Below, one piece after another: positions 1 to 7,285 of a DNA stretch of 48,592 bases. Both the position numbers and the translations under genes were made by a program. The DNA comes from Ramlibacter tataouinensis. GTDB taxonomy: Bacteria > Pseudomonadota > Gammaproteobacteria > Burkholderiales > Burkholderiaceae_C. Numbering within the stretch: the stretch's first letter is position 1; each line of letters starts with the position of its first letter. The notes under the pieces are model-generated. The model made no database searches, was not told where the DNA came from, and saw only the letters and a program-made list of their open reading frames with translations. Location: the NCBI GenBank assembly GCA_002427815.1, contig DIZF01000019.1, forward strand, positions 110,275 to 158,866, given 5' to 3'.

Positions 1-108
1 GGTGCGCTCGGCGCTCGTCGGCCACGCCGCCGGCCCGCCCAGGAGGCCCGTGCCGCAAGCGGCCGTTTGACATTCCCATGATGACACCCACCTAAACAGG
101 AAACGACC

Positions 109-1026
109 ATGACACGCAAGCACAGTATTTCAGGACTCGTTCCGCTCGCTCTGACGGCAGCAACCGCTTTGCTGCTGGCCGGATGCGGCGGCGGCGGGGG
201 CAGCGGCATTGATGCCACGACGCCATCCGCTCAAGGCACAACCATGAGCGGCAACGTGGTCAAAGGTCCGGTGAGCGGAGCCACGGTCAAGGCCTTTGCG
301 GTGACCGGCGGCACGATGGGCTCGCAGGTTTCGAGTGCAACCACCGATGTAAACGGGGCCTTCACGATGTCCATGGGCGACTACTCCGGCCCAATCATGT
401 TGCAGATGAGCGGCGGCACCTACACCGACGAGGCCACCGGCGCTCCGATGACCATGGGGCCCAACGACATGATGACCGCTGTGCTCCCGACGGTAGCGGC
501 CGGCTCGGCCGTGACCGGCGTCGCAGTGACGCCCCTTACCGCCATGGCGCAGGCGATGGCCCAGCACATGGCGGGTGGCCTGACGGATGCCAACATCGCT
601 TCGGCCAATGCGGCTGTGGGAAACTATTTCATGGTCGGCGACATCCTTCATACCCAGCCGATCAATCCGCTGGTAGTCGGATCCGGAACCGGCGCGAGCC
701 AGGCCATGATGAACTACGGCATGACTCTGGCGGCGATGTCGCAGTATGCGAAAACCGTCGGTATGCCGTCCTCTTCCGGCATCGTCACGGCCATGATGAA
801 CGATGCCGCCGATGGCATGATGGACGGTCGGTCGGGCGCTACCCAGGTTTCGATGGGCGGCGGCATGATGGGCGGCGGGATGATGCAGTCCGATGCAGGG
901 CGCACCGGACTGGCGACGGCGATGACGGATTTCATGAACTCCAGCTTGAACAAGTCCGGCGTGGCCACGACCAACATGACGACCCTCATGCAGCAGCTGC
1001 GAACCTCCAGCGGTCAGATGCGTTGA
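109..1026 (+). CDS. Met- and Gly-rich lipoprotein, function unknown
   Basis: A 305-residue protein with a lipoprotein signal peptide: the hydrophobic stretch ends in LLLAGC, with the lipobox Cys at about residue 26, followed by a glycine run. Residues of about 45-110 (SGNVVKGPVSGATVKAF onward) look like a carboxypeptidase-regulatory or invasin-like beta-sandwich repeat. Methionine is very frequent (34 of 305 residues), often as MM pairs in glycine (GGGMMGGGMM near residue 250). An AGGA ribosome site lies about 7 bases before the ATG. It converges on a copper-handling pair, so Met-rich Cu(I) or Ag(I) binding at the cell surface is possible, but that is inference. I do not recognise a named family for the whole protein. 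Confidence 0.85.
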   Translation: MTRKHSISGLVPLALTAATALLLAGCGGGGGSGIDATTPSAQGTTMSGNVVKGPVSGATVKAFAVTGGTMGSQVSSATTDVNGAFTMSMGDYSGPIMLQMSGGTYTDEATGAPMTMGPNDMMTAVLPTVAAGSAVTGVAVTPLTAMAQAMAQHMAGGLTDANIASANAAVGNYFMVGDILHTQPINPLVVGSGTGASQAMMNYGMTLAAMSQYAKTVGMPSSSGIVTAMMNDAADGMMDGRSGATQVSMGGGMMGGGMMQSDAGRTGLATAMTDFMNSSLNKSGVATTNMTTLMQQLRTSSGQMR

Positions 1027-1087
1027 TCGCATAGCCTGGCTCGGGCACGCAGGCAGTTGCGTGTCCCAGCCCGCATGCGCTGAGGCT

Positions 1088-1111
1088 CCGCCAGCCCTCT
1101 CGGGCTGGCGG
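1088..1111. terminator. Hairpin between convergent genes, likely bidirectional terminator
   Basis: A perfect 10-bp stem (CCGCCAGCCC / GGGCTGGCGG) with a TCTC loop sits between the stop codons of the lipoprotein gene and the converging CusF-like gene. It has no T-run on either side, so termination would be weak or factor-assisted. The stem is seen directly; the role is inferred from position. Confidence 0.5.
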
Positions 1112-1138
1112 TCGCCCGACAAGAATTCGCGAATCCCG

Positions 1139-1504
1139 CTATTTCAGCGGCTGGATTTCCGTGATCGTCAGCTTGCCGCCGGGGTTTGCGGCCACGAAAC
1201 GCACCTTGTCGCCGACTTTCACCTTGCCCAGCATGGCCGGGTCGGTCACCTGGAACGTCATGGTCATGCCCGGCATGTCCAGGTTCTTGAGCGGGCCGTG
1301 CTTCAACGTGATCTTCCTGCCTGCCTGATCGACCTTGCGCACCTCGCCCTCGCTCATCTCGGCTTCTTTGGCCGGGGCCGCATTGGCGACCGTGGCCGCG
1401 GCGTGATGGTCGTGGCCGGATGGCGTTTGCGCCTGCGCCGGCAGCGCGAAGGCCGTGAGGGCACCCAGGGCGCCGACCATGAGACTGCTTTTGAACGTGT
1501 TCAC
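1139..1504 (-). CDS. CusF-like periplasmic copper-binding protein
   Basis: A 121-residue protein with a Sec signal peptide (residues 1-25, ending ALPAQAQ) and a CusF/CopB small OB-fold domain. The metal-site segment reads ITLKHGPLKNLDMPGMTMTF, giving the His and the two Met of the family; the Trp of E. coli CusF is not in its usual place, as in many betaproteobacterial relatives. CusF proteins deliver Cu(I)/Ag(I) to a periplasmic efflux pump. The gene uses a GTG start overlapping the stop of the upstream DUF411 gene (GTGA), so the two are translationally coupled. No CusCBA pump genes are in the window. Confidence 0.9.
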   Translation of the reverse strand: MNTFKSSLMVGALGALTAFALPAQAQTPSGHDHHAAATVANAAPAKEAEMSEGEVRKVDQAGRKITLKHGPLKNLDMPGMTMTFQVTDPAMLGKVKVGDKVRFVAANPGGKLTITEIQPLK

Positions 1505-2004
1505 AGGTTGTTTCCTTCGTATTTCTGGTACACCGTGGCGGTGCCGTCCCTCGCCACCAGCATCACACTGTAGGGGTTCTTCTTGCCGCCATACGACGGC
1601 GTGTCCATGCCCGGCGCGCCGATCGGCATTCCGGGAGCGGACAGGCCGACGGCCACCGGCTTCTCGCGCAGCAGGCGGCGGATTTCGCGCGCCGGCACAT
1701 GGCCTTCAATGGCGTAGCCGCCGACCCAAGCCGTATGGCAGGAAGCCATGGTTTGTGGAATACCAAGCCGAGTCCGCATCGCGTTCGTTCCACCCACGTT
1801 GACGAACACCTTGAAGCCGTTGGCCTCCAGGTGCGCGATCCAGTCCTTGCAACAGCCGCACGTCGGCTCTTTCCAGACCTGGATTTCCGTCGGCGTGGCG
1901 GCCTTGCCCGCGGCTGCGGACCCCTGCGTCAAACTGGCTAGCGGAACTGTGCAAAGAGCCAGCAACAGCTGGCGTCGCCTGACCTTGGCGGAGATGGTGT
2001 CCAT
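1501..2004 (-). CDS. DUF411 family metal-binding protein
   Basis: DUF411 domain protein of 167 residues from the ATG at 2004. An N-terminal VRRRQLLLALC signal resembles a Tat or Sec export signal, followed by the family hallmark WKEPTCGCCKDW with its C-x-C-C cluster and the later MASCHTAWVGGYAIEGHVP segment. DUF411 genes usually sit in copper-resistance clusters, and here the gene is first in an operon with a CusF-like gene, so a periplasmic copper role is likely. A longer form starting at 2055 is possible (184 residues); I prefer 2004 because the signal peptide then begins near the N-terminus, though neither start has a strong ribosome site. Confidence 0.85.
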   Translation of the reverse strand: MDTISAKVRRRQLLLALCTVPLASLTQGSAAAGKAATPTEIQVWKEPTCGCCKDWIAHLEANGFKVFVNVGGTNAMRTRLGIPQTMASCHTAWVGGYAIEGHVPAREIRRLLREKPVAVGLSAPGMPIGAPGMDTPSYGGKKNPYSVMLVARDGTATVYQKYEGNNL

Positions 2005-2239
2005 TGTTTCACTCGATGGGGAGCCGATGATTGCAGGCGACTTGGCAGTCGACATGCTTGACTTTTCTCAACAACCACGGTGGTCGATGTGAGCCGGCCG
2101 CTTCGTCTTGTTCACGCCACTGTACCTGCTGCTGCCTGACAGCAACAGGACCGCAAGATGACAAATTCGTCATGAACTTTTGGGTGACATCAGAGCCGGC
2201 CCCGCTGATTTCAGCGAGTCGAATCCAGCAGCTGGTTCT

Positions 2240-2271
2240 CCCGGACAGATGATGCATTTGTAATGTCCGGG
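2240..2271. repeat. Inverted repeat, 8-bp arms
   Basis: CCCGGACA at 2240-2247 and TGTCCGGG at 2264-2271 form a perfect inverted repeat around a 16-base centre that contains ATGCAT. It lies upstream of both the copper pair (-) and the DadA operon (+), so it could be an operator or simply a hairpin. No known consensus is recognised. Confidence 0.4.
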
Positions 2272-2327
2272 TCAGCGCTGATCATCACGCAGCTGCCGCT
2301 GCGCCTGCTGATCGCCGAGACGGCGGC

Positions 2328-2362
2328 GTGGATGCAGTTCGCGAGGTGGCTGGTGGGGTGAG
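2328..2362 (+). repeat. Dispersed 35-bp repeat, copy 1
   Basis: 33 of 35 bases match the stretch at 42034-42068 in the same orientation; it begins GTGGATGCAGTTCGCGAGG. In both copies one frame reads W(M/T)QFARW(L/V)VG followed by a stop, so it may be the conserved 3' end of a lost gene or mobile element. Source unknown. Confidence 0.6.
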
Positions 2363-2398
2363 CGAGGTTTGGGGCAGTGCAACGGCAGGCGCGTCCGT

Positions 2399-2482
2399 GA
2401 AATGGGGTCGGATCCGAATTCTGGACAGCGGCTTTTCGGAAGCGCGACAACGCTGTTCGAAATTCGGCTCTGACCCCATTTC
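2399..2482. repeat. Long imperfect palindrome with GAAATGGGGTC arms
   Basis: GAAATGGGGTC opens the element and its complement GACCCCATTTC closes it. Pairing continues inward through GAATTCTGGACAGCG against CGCTGTTCGAAATTC, leaving a loop of about 20 bases. The GGGGTC-plus-GAATT arms resemble, from memory, REP-like sequences near IS200-type (RAYT) transposases in proteobacteria; no transposase is adjacent. It ends about 65 bases before the DadA-like start and might affect that transcript. Confidence 0.6.
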
Positions 2483-2547
2483 TCCGCGTGACCTTCTCCT
2501 TCTCATTTCGCTTGCGACGACAATAAGCGCCACGAGGAGGCAGAGCA

Positions 2548-3801
2548 ATGCAGCCGGATGAAACCGTGGCCGTCATCGGAGCCGGGATGGTCGGGGTGTG
2601 TTGCGCACTGGAGTTGCAGCGGCGCGGTCTGAAGGTCCAGCTCTTCGACCGCAAGGCGCCGGGCCAGGAGACGTCCTATGGCAATGCCGGCGTCTTCGCG
2701 CGCAGCTCGCTGATTCCCCTCAACAATCCGGGCCTGTGGGCCACCTTGCCGCGACTGCTGGGCAATCGGTCGCCGCAGCTTCGCTACAACCCGCTCTACA
2801 TGTTGCGGCAAACCATGTGGGGCATTGGTTTTGTCAGCCGTGCCCGCCCCTCGGCCTTCAACGAAACCGCAACCGCGCTCGATTCATTGATCCGCCTGTC
2901 CATGCCCGCGCACCGGCGCCTGATGCAGGAAGCAGGCGTCGCGCACCGCCTGCGCGACAACGGATGGATCTTCCTGTACCGCAGCGCGGAGGCCTTCGCG
3001 AACAGCCGCTTCGCACGCGACGTGTACGACCGTTTCGAGATCGCGACGCAGGAATTGAATCAGTCAGCCTTGCTGGACCTGGAACCGCATCTGCAGCCAA
3101 TCTTCCCGCACGCCCTGTGGATCAAGGACACCTGCTCGGTCGACGATCCGGGCCGGGTGGTGGCGGCCTATGCCGCGCTGTTCCAGACCCGGGGTGGCGC
3201 CCTGATACAGCGCGAGATTACGGCCTTGGAACGGGACGCTCAGGGCCTGTGGCAACTGCGCGGGCCGGACGGCCACACGACAACGGCGCACCAGGTGGTC
3301 GTCGCGCTGGGACCGTGGGCCAACGATCTATTGAAGCCGCTTGGCGTGGCCGCACCCCTGGCTTTCGAGCGCGGCTATCACCAGCACTTTGCCCCGGGGT
3401 CCGGCGTCACGCTGGGGCGACCGGTTTACGACACGGCGGCCGGCTACGTCCTGGCGCCGATGGAAGCGGGCCTGCGACTCAGCACCGGCGTGGAGCTGAC
3501 CGAGCGCGATGCACCCGCCAACCGGGCGCAGCTGGAGATGGCCGAAGCGGCCGCCCGCCAGGCCTTCCCGCTGGGCGCGCGATCCGGCCTGGAGTGGTTG
3601 GGGGCGCGTCCCACGCTGCCGGACTGCCGGCCCCTCATCGGCCAATCGCCACGGCATCCTGGCCTCTGGCTCGCCATCGGGCACCAGCACATCGGATTGA
3701 GCACCGGACCCGGAACCGCGCAGGTACTGGCGAGCTTGATGCTGGGCGAGAATTGTTCGATCGACCCCGGGCCGTTCCGGCCTGAACGGTTCATCGCATA
3801 G
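2548..3801 (+). CDS. DadA-like FAD-dependent amino acid oxidoreductase
   Basis: A 417-residue DAO-family flavoenzyme. The FAD-binding Rossmann motif GAGMVG is at residues 11-16, followed by the adenosine-contact acid in LFDR and the DadA-like ETSYGNAG segment. The C-terminus carries RPTLPDCRPLIG and GHQHIGLSTGPGT, typical of D-amino acid dehydrogenases that pass electrons to the respiratory chain. A GGAGG site precedes the ATG. It is first in a block with an SDR and a polar amino acid ABC transporter, so oxidative deamination of an imported, perhaps D- or N-substituted, amino acid is the likely role. The substrate cannot be read from the sequence; glycine or sarcosine oxidase-like activity is an alternative. 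Confidence 0.85.
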   Translation: MQPDETVAVIGAGMVGVCCALELQRRGLKVQLFDRKAPGQETSYGNAGVFARSSLIPLNNPGLWATLPRLLGNRSPQLRYNPLYMLRQTMWGIGFVSRARPSAFNETATALDSLIRLSMPAHRRLMQEAGVAHRLRDNGWIFLYRSAEAFANSRFARDVYDRFEIATQELNQSALLDLEPHLQPIFPHALWIKDTCSVDDPGRVVAAYAALFQTRGGALIQREITALERDAQGLWQLRGPDGHTTTAHQVVVALGPWANDLLKPLGVAAPLAFERGYHQHFAPGSGVTLGRPVYDTAAGYVLAPMEAGLRLSTGVELTERDAPANRAQLEMAEAAARQAFPLGARSGLEWLGARPTLPDCRPLIGQSPRHPGLWLAIGHQHIGLSTGPGTAQVLASLMLGENCSIDPGPFRPERFIA

Positions 3802-3937
3802 GCACTTGGCGCAGGCGTCAAAGCGTTCAGTGAAATCCGCCACATGACATAATTCGATGCCGGGTCGATGGTGTCGTCGGCCCGCGCTTTTTGTGCACCA
3901 AGACGGTGTCAAAACTCCTCAATCAAGTAAGGCGAAA

Positions 3938-4675
3938 ATGAAAACCGTGGTGGTGACAGGGGCCGGTTCGGGTATTGGCGCTGCAACCTGTCGCCGCCTG
4001 GCCGCCCTCGGGCACGATCTGGTGATCCACACCGGCCGCCGGCAAGAGGCCGCGCACGCGCTGGCACAGCAATGTTCGGCCGTGAAATGCCGCGTTGTGA
4101 TCGGTGATCTGGCGGCGCCGGTAACCATCGCCGCCTTGAGCGAAGCCGCGCAGACCCTGGGCGACCTCACAGGCGTGGTTGCGAATGCGGGCTTTGCCGA
4201 CAAACGAAGCATCGCGCAGCTGGACGACACCGCCATGGAGCGCTCTTTGCAGGCCATGGTCGTTTCGCTGGCCCATCTGATGCGCGCAACGCTGCCCTTG
4301 TTGGAGCCCAGCGGCCAAGGCCGCTTTGTCGCGGTGAGCTCGTTCGTCGCCCATCGGTTCACACTGGGCGCATCCACCTTCCCTGCCACGGCTGCCGCCA
4401 AGGCCGGCATCGAGGCCCTCGTCAAGGCTGCTGCTGTCGAATACGCAGGCCGCGGCATCACCGTGAACGCCGTGGCGCCCGGTTATGTCCGCAAGGACAA
4501 TCCGCAAAGTGCCAGCATGACGGAAGAAGACTTGAAGCGGGCCGCTGCACGCGTGCCGGTTGGCCGGCTCGCCACGCCGGACGACATTGCCGCGCCCATC
4601 GCATTCCTGCTGAGCCCCGAGGCCGCCTACATCACCGGGCAGGTGCTGCACGTGGATGGCGGCATCACGCTTTAG
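3938..4675 (+). CDS. SDR family oxidoreductase lacking the usual catalytic Tyr
   Basis: A 245-residue classical short-chain dehydrogenase with cofactor motif VVVTGAGSGIG at residues 4-14, NAG at 83-85 and the C-terminal YITGQVLHVDGG. The active-site YxxxK is not canonical: the segment reads TFPATAAAKAG, so Lys155 is present but the Tyr position (151) is Thr. Several SDR subfamilies vary here, so the protein may be an enzyme with altered chemistry rather than dead. I start at the ATG at 3938, after AAGG, directly before the dinucleotide-binding strand. It lies 136 bases after the DadA-like gene and 58 before the receptor gene, probably in one transcription unit. Confidence 0.85.
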   Translation: MKTVVVTGAGSGIGAATCRRLAALGHDLVIHTGRRQEAAHALAQQCSAVKCRVVIGDLAAPVTIAALSEAAQTLGDLTGVVANAGFADKRSIAQLDDTAMERSLQAMVVSLAHLMRATLPLLEPSGQGRFVAVSSFVAHRFTLGASTFPATAAAKAGIEALVKAAAVEYAGRGITVNAVAPGYVRKDNPQSASMTEEDLKRAAARVPVGRLATPDDIAAPIAFLLSPEAAYITGQVLHVDGGITL

Positions 4676-4733
4676 ACAAATCCAGCCACCTGTCGTGTCA
4701 ATTGGATCCCATTAATCACTGAAGGAGAAGAGG

Positions 4734-5576
4734 ATGACGAATCGCCGCAATTTCATGGCCCAAGTGGTCGCAGCCGGGACTGTGCTGCTGGAGTCGGGCA
4801 ACCTGTACGCGCAAAGCGACGCCGCGGAATCCGCCTGGGCCCGCATCCAGCGCACCAAGACGCTGCGCATCGGCGCTGTGGCGGGCGCCGCGCCCTACTA
4901 CCAGAAGGACATCGCCACCGGCGAATGGCAGGGCTTCATGATCGACTTTGCCAAGAGCCTGTCGTCCAGCCTGGGCGTCAAGCTCGACATCACCGAAACC
5001 ACCTGGGGCAATTCGGTGCTGGACCTGCAATCCAACAAGATCGACGTGTTCTTCGGCCTCAATCCGACGCCGGCGCGGGCGCTGGTGGTGGACTTCTCCG
5101 ACCCGCTGTTCAACAACGCCTTCGTCGTGGTGGCCCGAAAAGGCTTCCAGCCCAAGACCTGGGCTGAACTGAACGATCCGAAGGTCCGGATCGCCGTCGA
5201 CATGGGCTCGTCGCACGACCAGGTGGTGACCAAGCTTTGCCCCAATGCGCAGATCTCGCGGCTGGAGAAGTCGGCCGACGCCACGCTGGCGGTGCAGATG
5301 GGCCGCGCCGACGCGCAGGTGCTGGTGACGGTGCTGGCACTGACCGCCATCAGCAAGAACCCCACCATTGGTCAGGTGGTGGTGCCCATGCCGGTCGAAA
5401 GCACCACGACCACGCTGGGGTTCCGCAAGGAAGCCGACAAGACCTGGATCAACTACGTCAACAAGTGGATCGCCCAGACCCGCGCAGAAGGCAAGATCAA
5501 GCCGGTGGTGCTGGCCAATCTGCAAAAACTCTCGGGCGTCAAACCGGAGCAGGTGCCAGCGGAACTGCCGTTCTGA
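4734..5576 (+). CDS. Amino acid ABC transporter substrate-binding protein
   Basis: A 280-residue family 3 (SBP_bac_3) periplasmic binding protein. The N-terminus has a twin-arginine-like RRNFM followed by a hydrophobic segment and cleavage near LYAQS. The mature protein begins with LRIGAVAGAAPYYQKD and includes GEWQGFMIDFAKSLSSSLGV and VDFSDPLF, the hallmarks of polar amino acid receptors. An AAGGAGAAGAGG ribosome site precedes the ATG. It is followed by its permease and ATPase. With the DadA-like oxidase upstream, an amino acid or close derivative is the probable ligand. Confidence 0.9.
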   Translation: MTNRRNFMAQVVAAGTVLLESGNLYAQSDAAESAWARIQRTKTLRIGAVAGAAPYYQKDIATGEWQGFMIDFAKSLSSSLGVKLDITETTWGNSVLDLQSNKIDVFFGLNPTPARALVVDFSDPLFNNAFVVVARKGFQPKTWAELNDPKVRIAVDMGSSHDQVVTKLCPNAQISRLEKSADATLAVQMGRADAQVLVTVLALTAISKNPTIGQVVVPMPVESTTTTLGFRKEADKTWINYVNKWIAQTRAEGKIKPVVLANLQKLSGVKPEQVPAELPF

Positions 5577-5621
5577 GCGGGCGTAGCGACAGACCGGGCC
5601 GGGACACGGAAGGGGCAAGTC

Positions 5622-6416
5622 ATGGAAGAGACCGCGGACATCGCATTGGGAGAACAGCGCAGCAGCAGGCTGACGCAGGTGCTGGCCGGCGTCGCCGTGG
5701 TCGCGCTGGCCATCGCGCTTATCCGGCAGCTCGGCGGCACCGCGTCCGCCGGCTACGTCTGGGACTTCGGGGCCCTGTGGAAATACCGTTCGCTCCTGCT
5801 GTCCGGCCTGCTCTACACGCTCGGCTTCACGGTCATCTGCATCGTGTCAGGCTTGTTCGTGGGGCTGGTCACCGGGCTCGGGCGCCTGTCCAGCAACCCG
5901 CTGGTGGTGGCGCCGCTGCGCGCCTACATCGAATTGTTCCGCTGCACGCCGGTGCTGGTGCAACTGGTCTGGTTCTACTATGCGCTGCCGGTGCTGACCG
6001 GCATCGAGCTGTCAGCGGTGACGGCCGCCACGCTGTGCCTGTCGCTATACGGCGGCGCCTTCTATTCGGAGATCATCCGGGGCGGCATCATCTCGGTGGA
6101 CGTCGGCCAGGTCGAAGCCGCCAAGGCCATCGGCATGCGGCCGTACCAGGTGATGCACCGGGTGGTGTTGCCGCAGGCGTTCAAGAAAATGGTGCCACCG
6201 CTGATGAACCAGTCGATCATGCAGCTGAAGAACACCTCGCTGCTGTCGGTGCTGGCGGTGCCCGACCTGCTGTATCAGGGCCAGGTGATCGCGCACGAAA
6301 TCTACCGGCCGCTGGAAACCTACACCTTCATCGCCGTCGCCTACTTCGCGGTCTTGCTGCCGGTGACCATCTGGGCCAAGCGCCTGGAGTTCGGTTTCCA
6401 TGACATGGAAGTCTGA
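5622..6416 (+). CDS. Amino acid ABC transporter permease (HisM/GlnP family)
   Basis: A 264-residue inner-membrane permease of the polar amino acid uptake family. After a short cytoplasmic N-terminus it has hydrophobic segments from about residue 20 on, the family motif YIELFRCTPVLVQLVWFYY near residue 105, and the ATPase-coupling EAA loop EAAKAIGMRPYQVMHRVVLP. AAGGGG precedes the ATG. Its stop codon is immediately followed by the ATP-binding gene, so the two are translationally coupled. One permease is present, implying a homodimeric channel. Confidence 0.9.
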   Translation: MEETADIALGEQRSSRLTQVLAGVAVVALAIALIRQLGGTASAGYVWDFGALWKYRSLLLSGLLYTLGFTVICIVSGLFVGLVTGLGRLSSNPLVVAPLRAYIELFRCTPVLVQLVWFYYALPVLTGIELSAVTAATLCLSLYGGAFYSEIIRGGIISVDVGQVEAAKAIGMRPYQVMHRVVLPQAFKKMVPPLMNQSIMQLKNTSLLSVLAVPDLLYQGQVIAHEIYRPLETYTFIAVAYFAVLLPVTIWAKRLEFGFHDMEV

Positions 6417-6417
6417 G

Positions 6418-7221
6418 ATGCCCAACCCCCGGATCCGCATCGACGGCCTGAGAAAGGCCTTCAATGGCCACGTCGTCCTGAAGGACATCAGCCTCGAAGT
6501 CGAGACCGGCGAGGTGCTGGCGTTGATCGGCCCCTCCGGGTCCGGCAAGTCGACCCTGCTGCGCTGTCTGAATCTGCTCACCGTGCCCGACGGCGGCCAG
6601 ATCACCGTGGGCGATTTCACGCTGAAGTTTCACGGCAAGCTCACGGCCCTGCCGAGCACGCGCAAGCTGGCCCAGTTCCGGGCGCAAACCGGCATGGTGT
6701 TCCAGCACTTCAACCTGTTCACCCACATGACTGCGCTGCAGAACGTCATGGAAGGGCCGGTGACGGTGCTGAAAACGCCCAGGCCCCAGGCCGAAGCGCA
6801 GGCTCGGGCCCTATTGCAAAAGGTCGGCCTGCTCGATCGCGCGGATTACTTTCCCGACAAGCTCTCCGGTGGCCAGAAGCAGCGCGTGGCCATCGCGCGG
6901 GCGCTAGCCATGCAGCCGTCGGTGATGCTGTTCGACGAGGCCACATCGGCGCTCGACCCGGAACTGGTCGGAGAAGTGCTGGGCGTGATCAGAGCCCTGG
7001 CCAAGGAAGGCATGACCATGATCCTGGTGACCCACGAGATCGCCTTTGCCCGCGACGTGGCCGACCAGGTGATCTTCATGCGCGACGGCGTGGTGGCGGA
7101 ATACGGGCCACCGAGCCAGGTGATCGACAACCCGCAGAACGACGCCACCCGCGCTTTTGTGGGGCGCTTCCAGGCCTCTTTCAACCAGCAGGATGCCGCG
7201 GCTAATTTGGCGACGCAATAG
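6418..7221 (+). CDS. Amino acid ABC transporter ATP-binding protein (GlnQ/HisP family)
   Basis: A 267-residue ABC ATPase with Walker A GPSGSGKST, Q-loop region MVFQHFNLF, signature LSGGQKQR, Walker B VMLFDEATSALDPE and switch His in LVTHE. Between Walker A and the Q-loop there is a slightly long insertion (FHGKLTALPSTRKLAQFR). I start at the ATG at 6418, one base after the permease stop and 8 bases after GGAAG; an upstream in-frame ATG at 6400 would add six residues and overlap the permease. It energises the receptor/permease pair just upstream. Confidence 0.9.
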   Translation: MPNPRIRIDGLRKAFNGHVVLKDISLEVETGEVLALIGPSGSGKSTLLRCLNLLTVPDGGQITVGDFTLKFHGKLTALPSTRKLAQFRAQTGMVFQHFNLFTHMTALQNVMEGPVTVLKTPRPQAEAQARALLQKVGLLDRADYFPDKLSGGQKQRVAIARALAMQPSVMLFDEATSALDPELVGEVLGVIRALAKEGMTMILVTHEIAFARDVADQVIFMRDGVVAEYGPPSQVIDNPQNDATRAFVGRFQASFNQQDAAANLATQ

Positions 7222-7244
7222 ACGGCGCACCATGCTGGTGGGTT

Positions 7245-7285
7245 GGGGGTGGATCGAGGCGGCTATTGCCAGGATCCGGACCCCC
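7245..7285. terminator. Possible terminator hairpin between convergent genes
   Basis: GGGGG-T-GGATC at 7245-7255 can pair with GATCC-GGA-CCCCC at 7273-7285, an imperfect stem between the convergent ATPase and LacI-type genes. There is no T-run. The pairing is seen; the function is inferred and weak. Confidence 0.3.

Larger units (their letters stand above)
2005..2547. other. Non-coding region with palindromes and a dispersed repeat
   Basis: About 540 bases between the divergent DUF411 and DadA-like genes with no convincing gene. It holds an 8-bp inverted repeat (2240-2271), a 35-bp repeat also found at 42034 (2328-2362), and a long imperfect palindrome (2399-2482). A short open frame ending at 2361 (C-terminus WMQFARWLVG) is shared with the second repeat copy and may be the tail of a lost gene. 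Confidence 0.6.

Noticed and set aside
2..70. Open frame ending at 70, possible C-terminus of an upstream gene
   Set aside because: Only 22 codons are visible, with low-complexity Arg/Pro/Ala content and no recognisable motif.
130..1122. Long minus-strand open frame of 330 codons over the lipoprotein gene
   Set aside because: Its His/Arg/Gly-rich translation is the antisense shadow of a clear lipoprotein gene with ribosome site and signal peptide.
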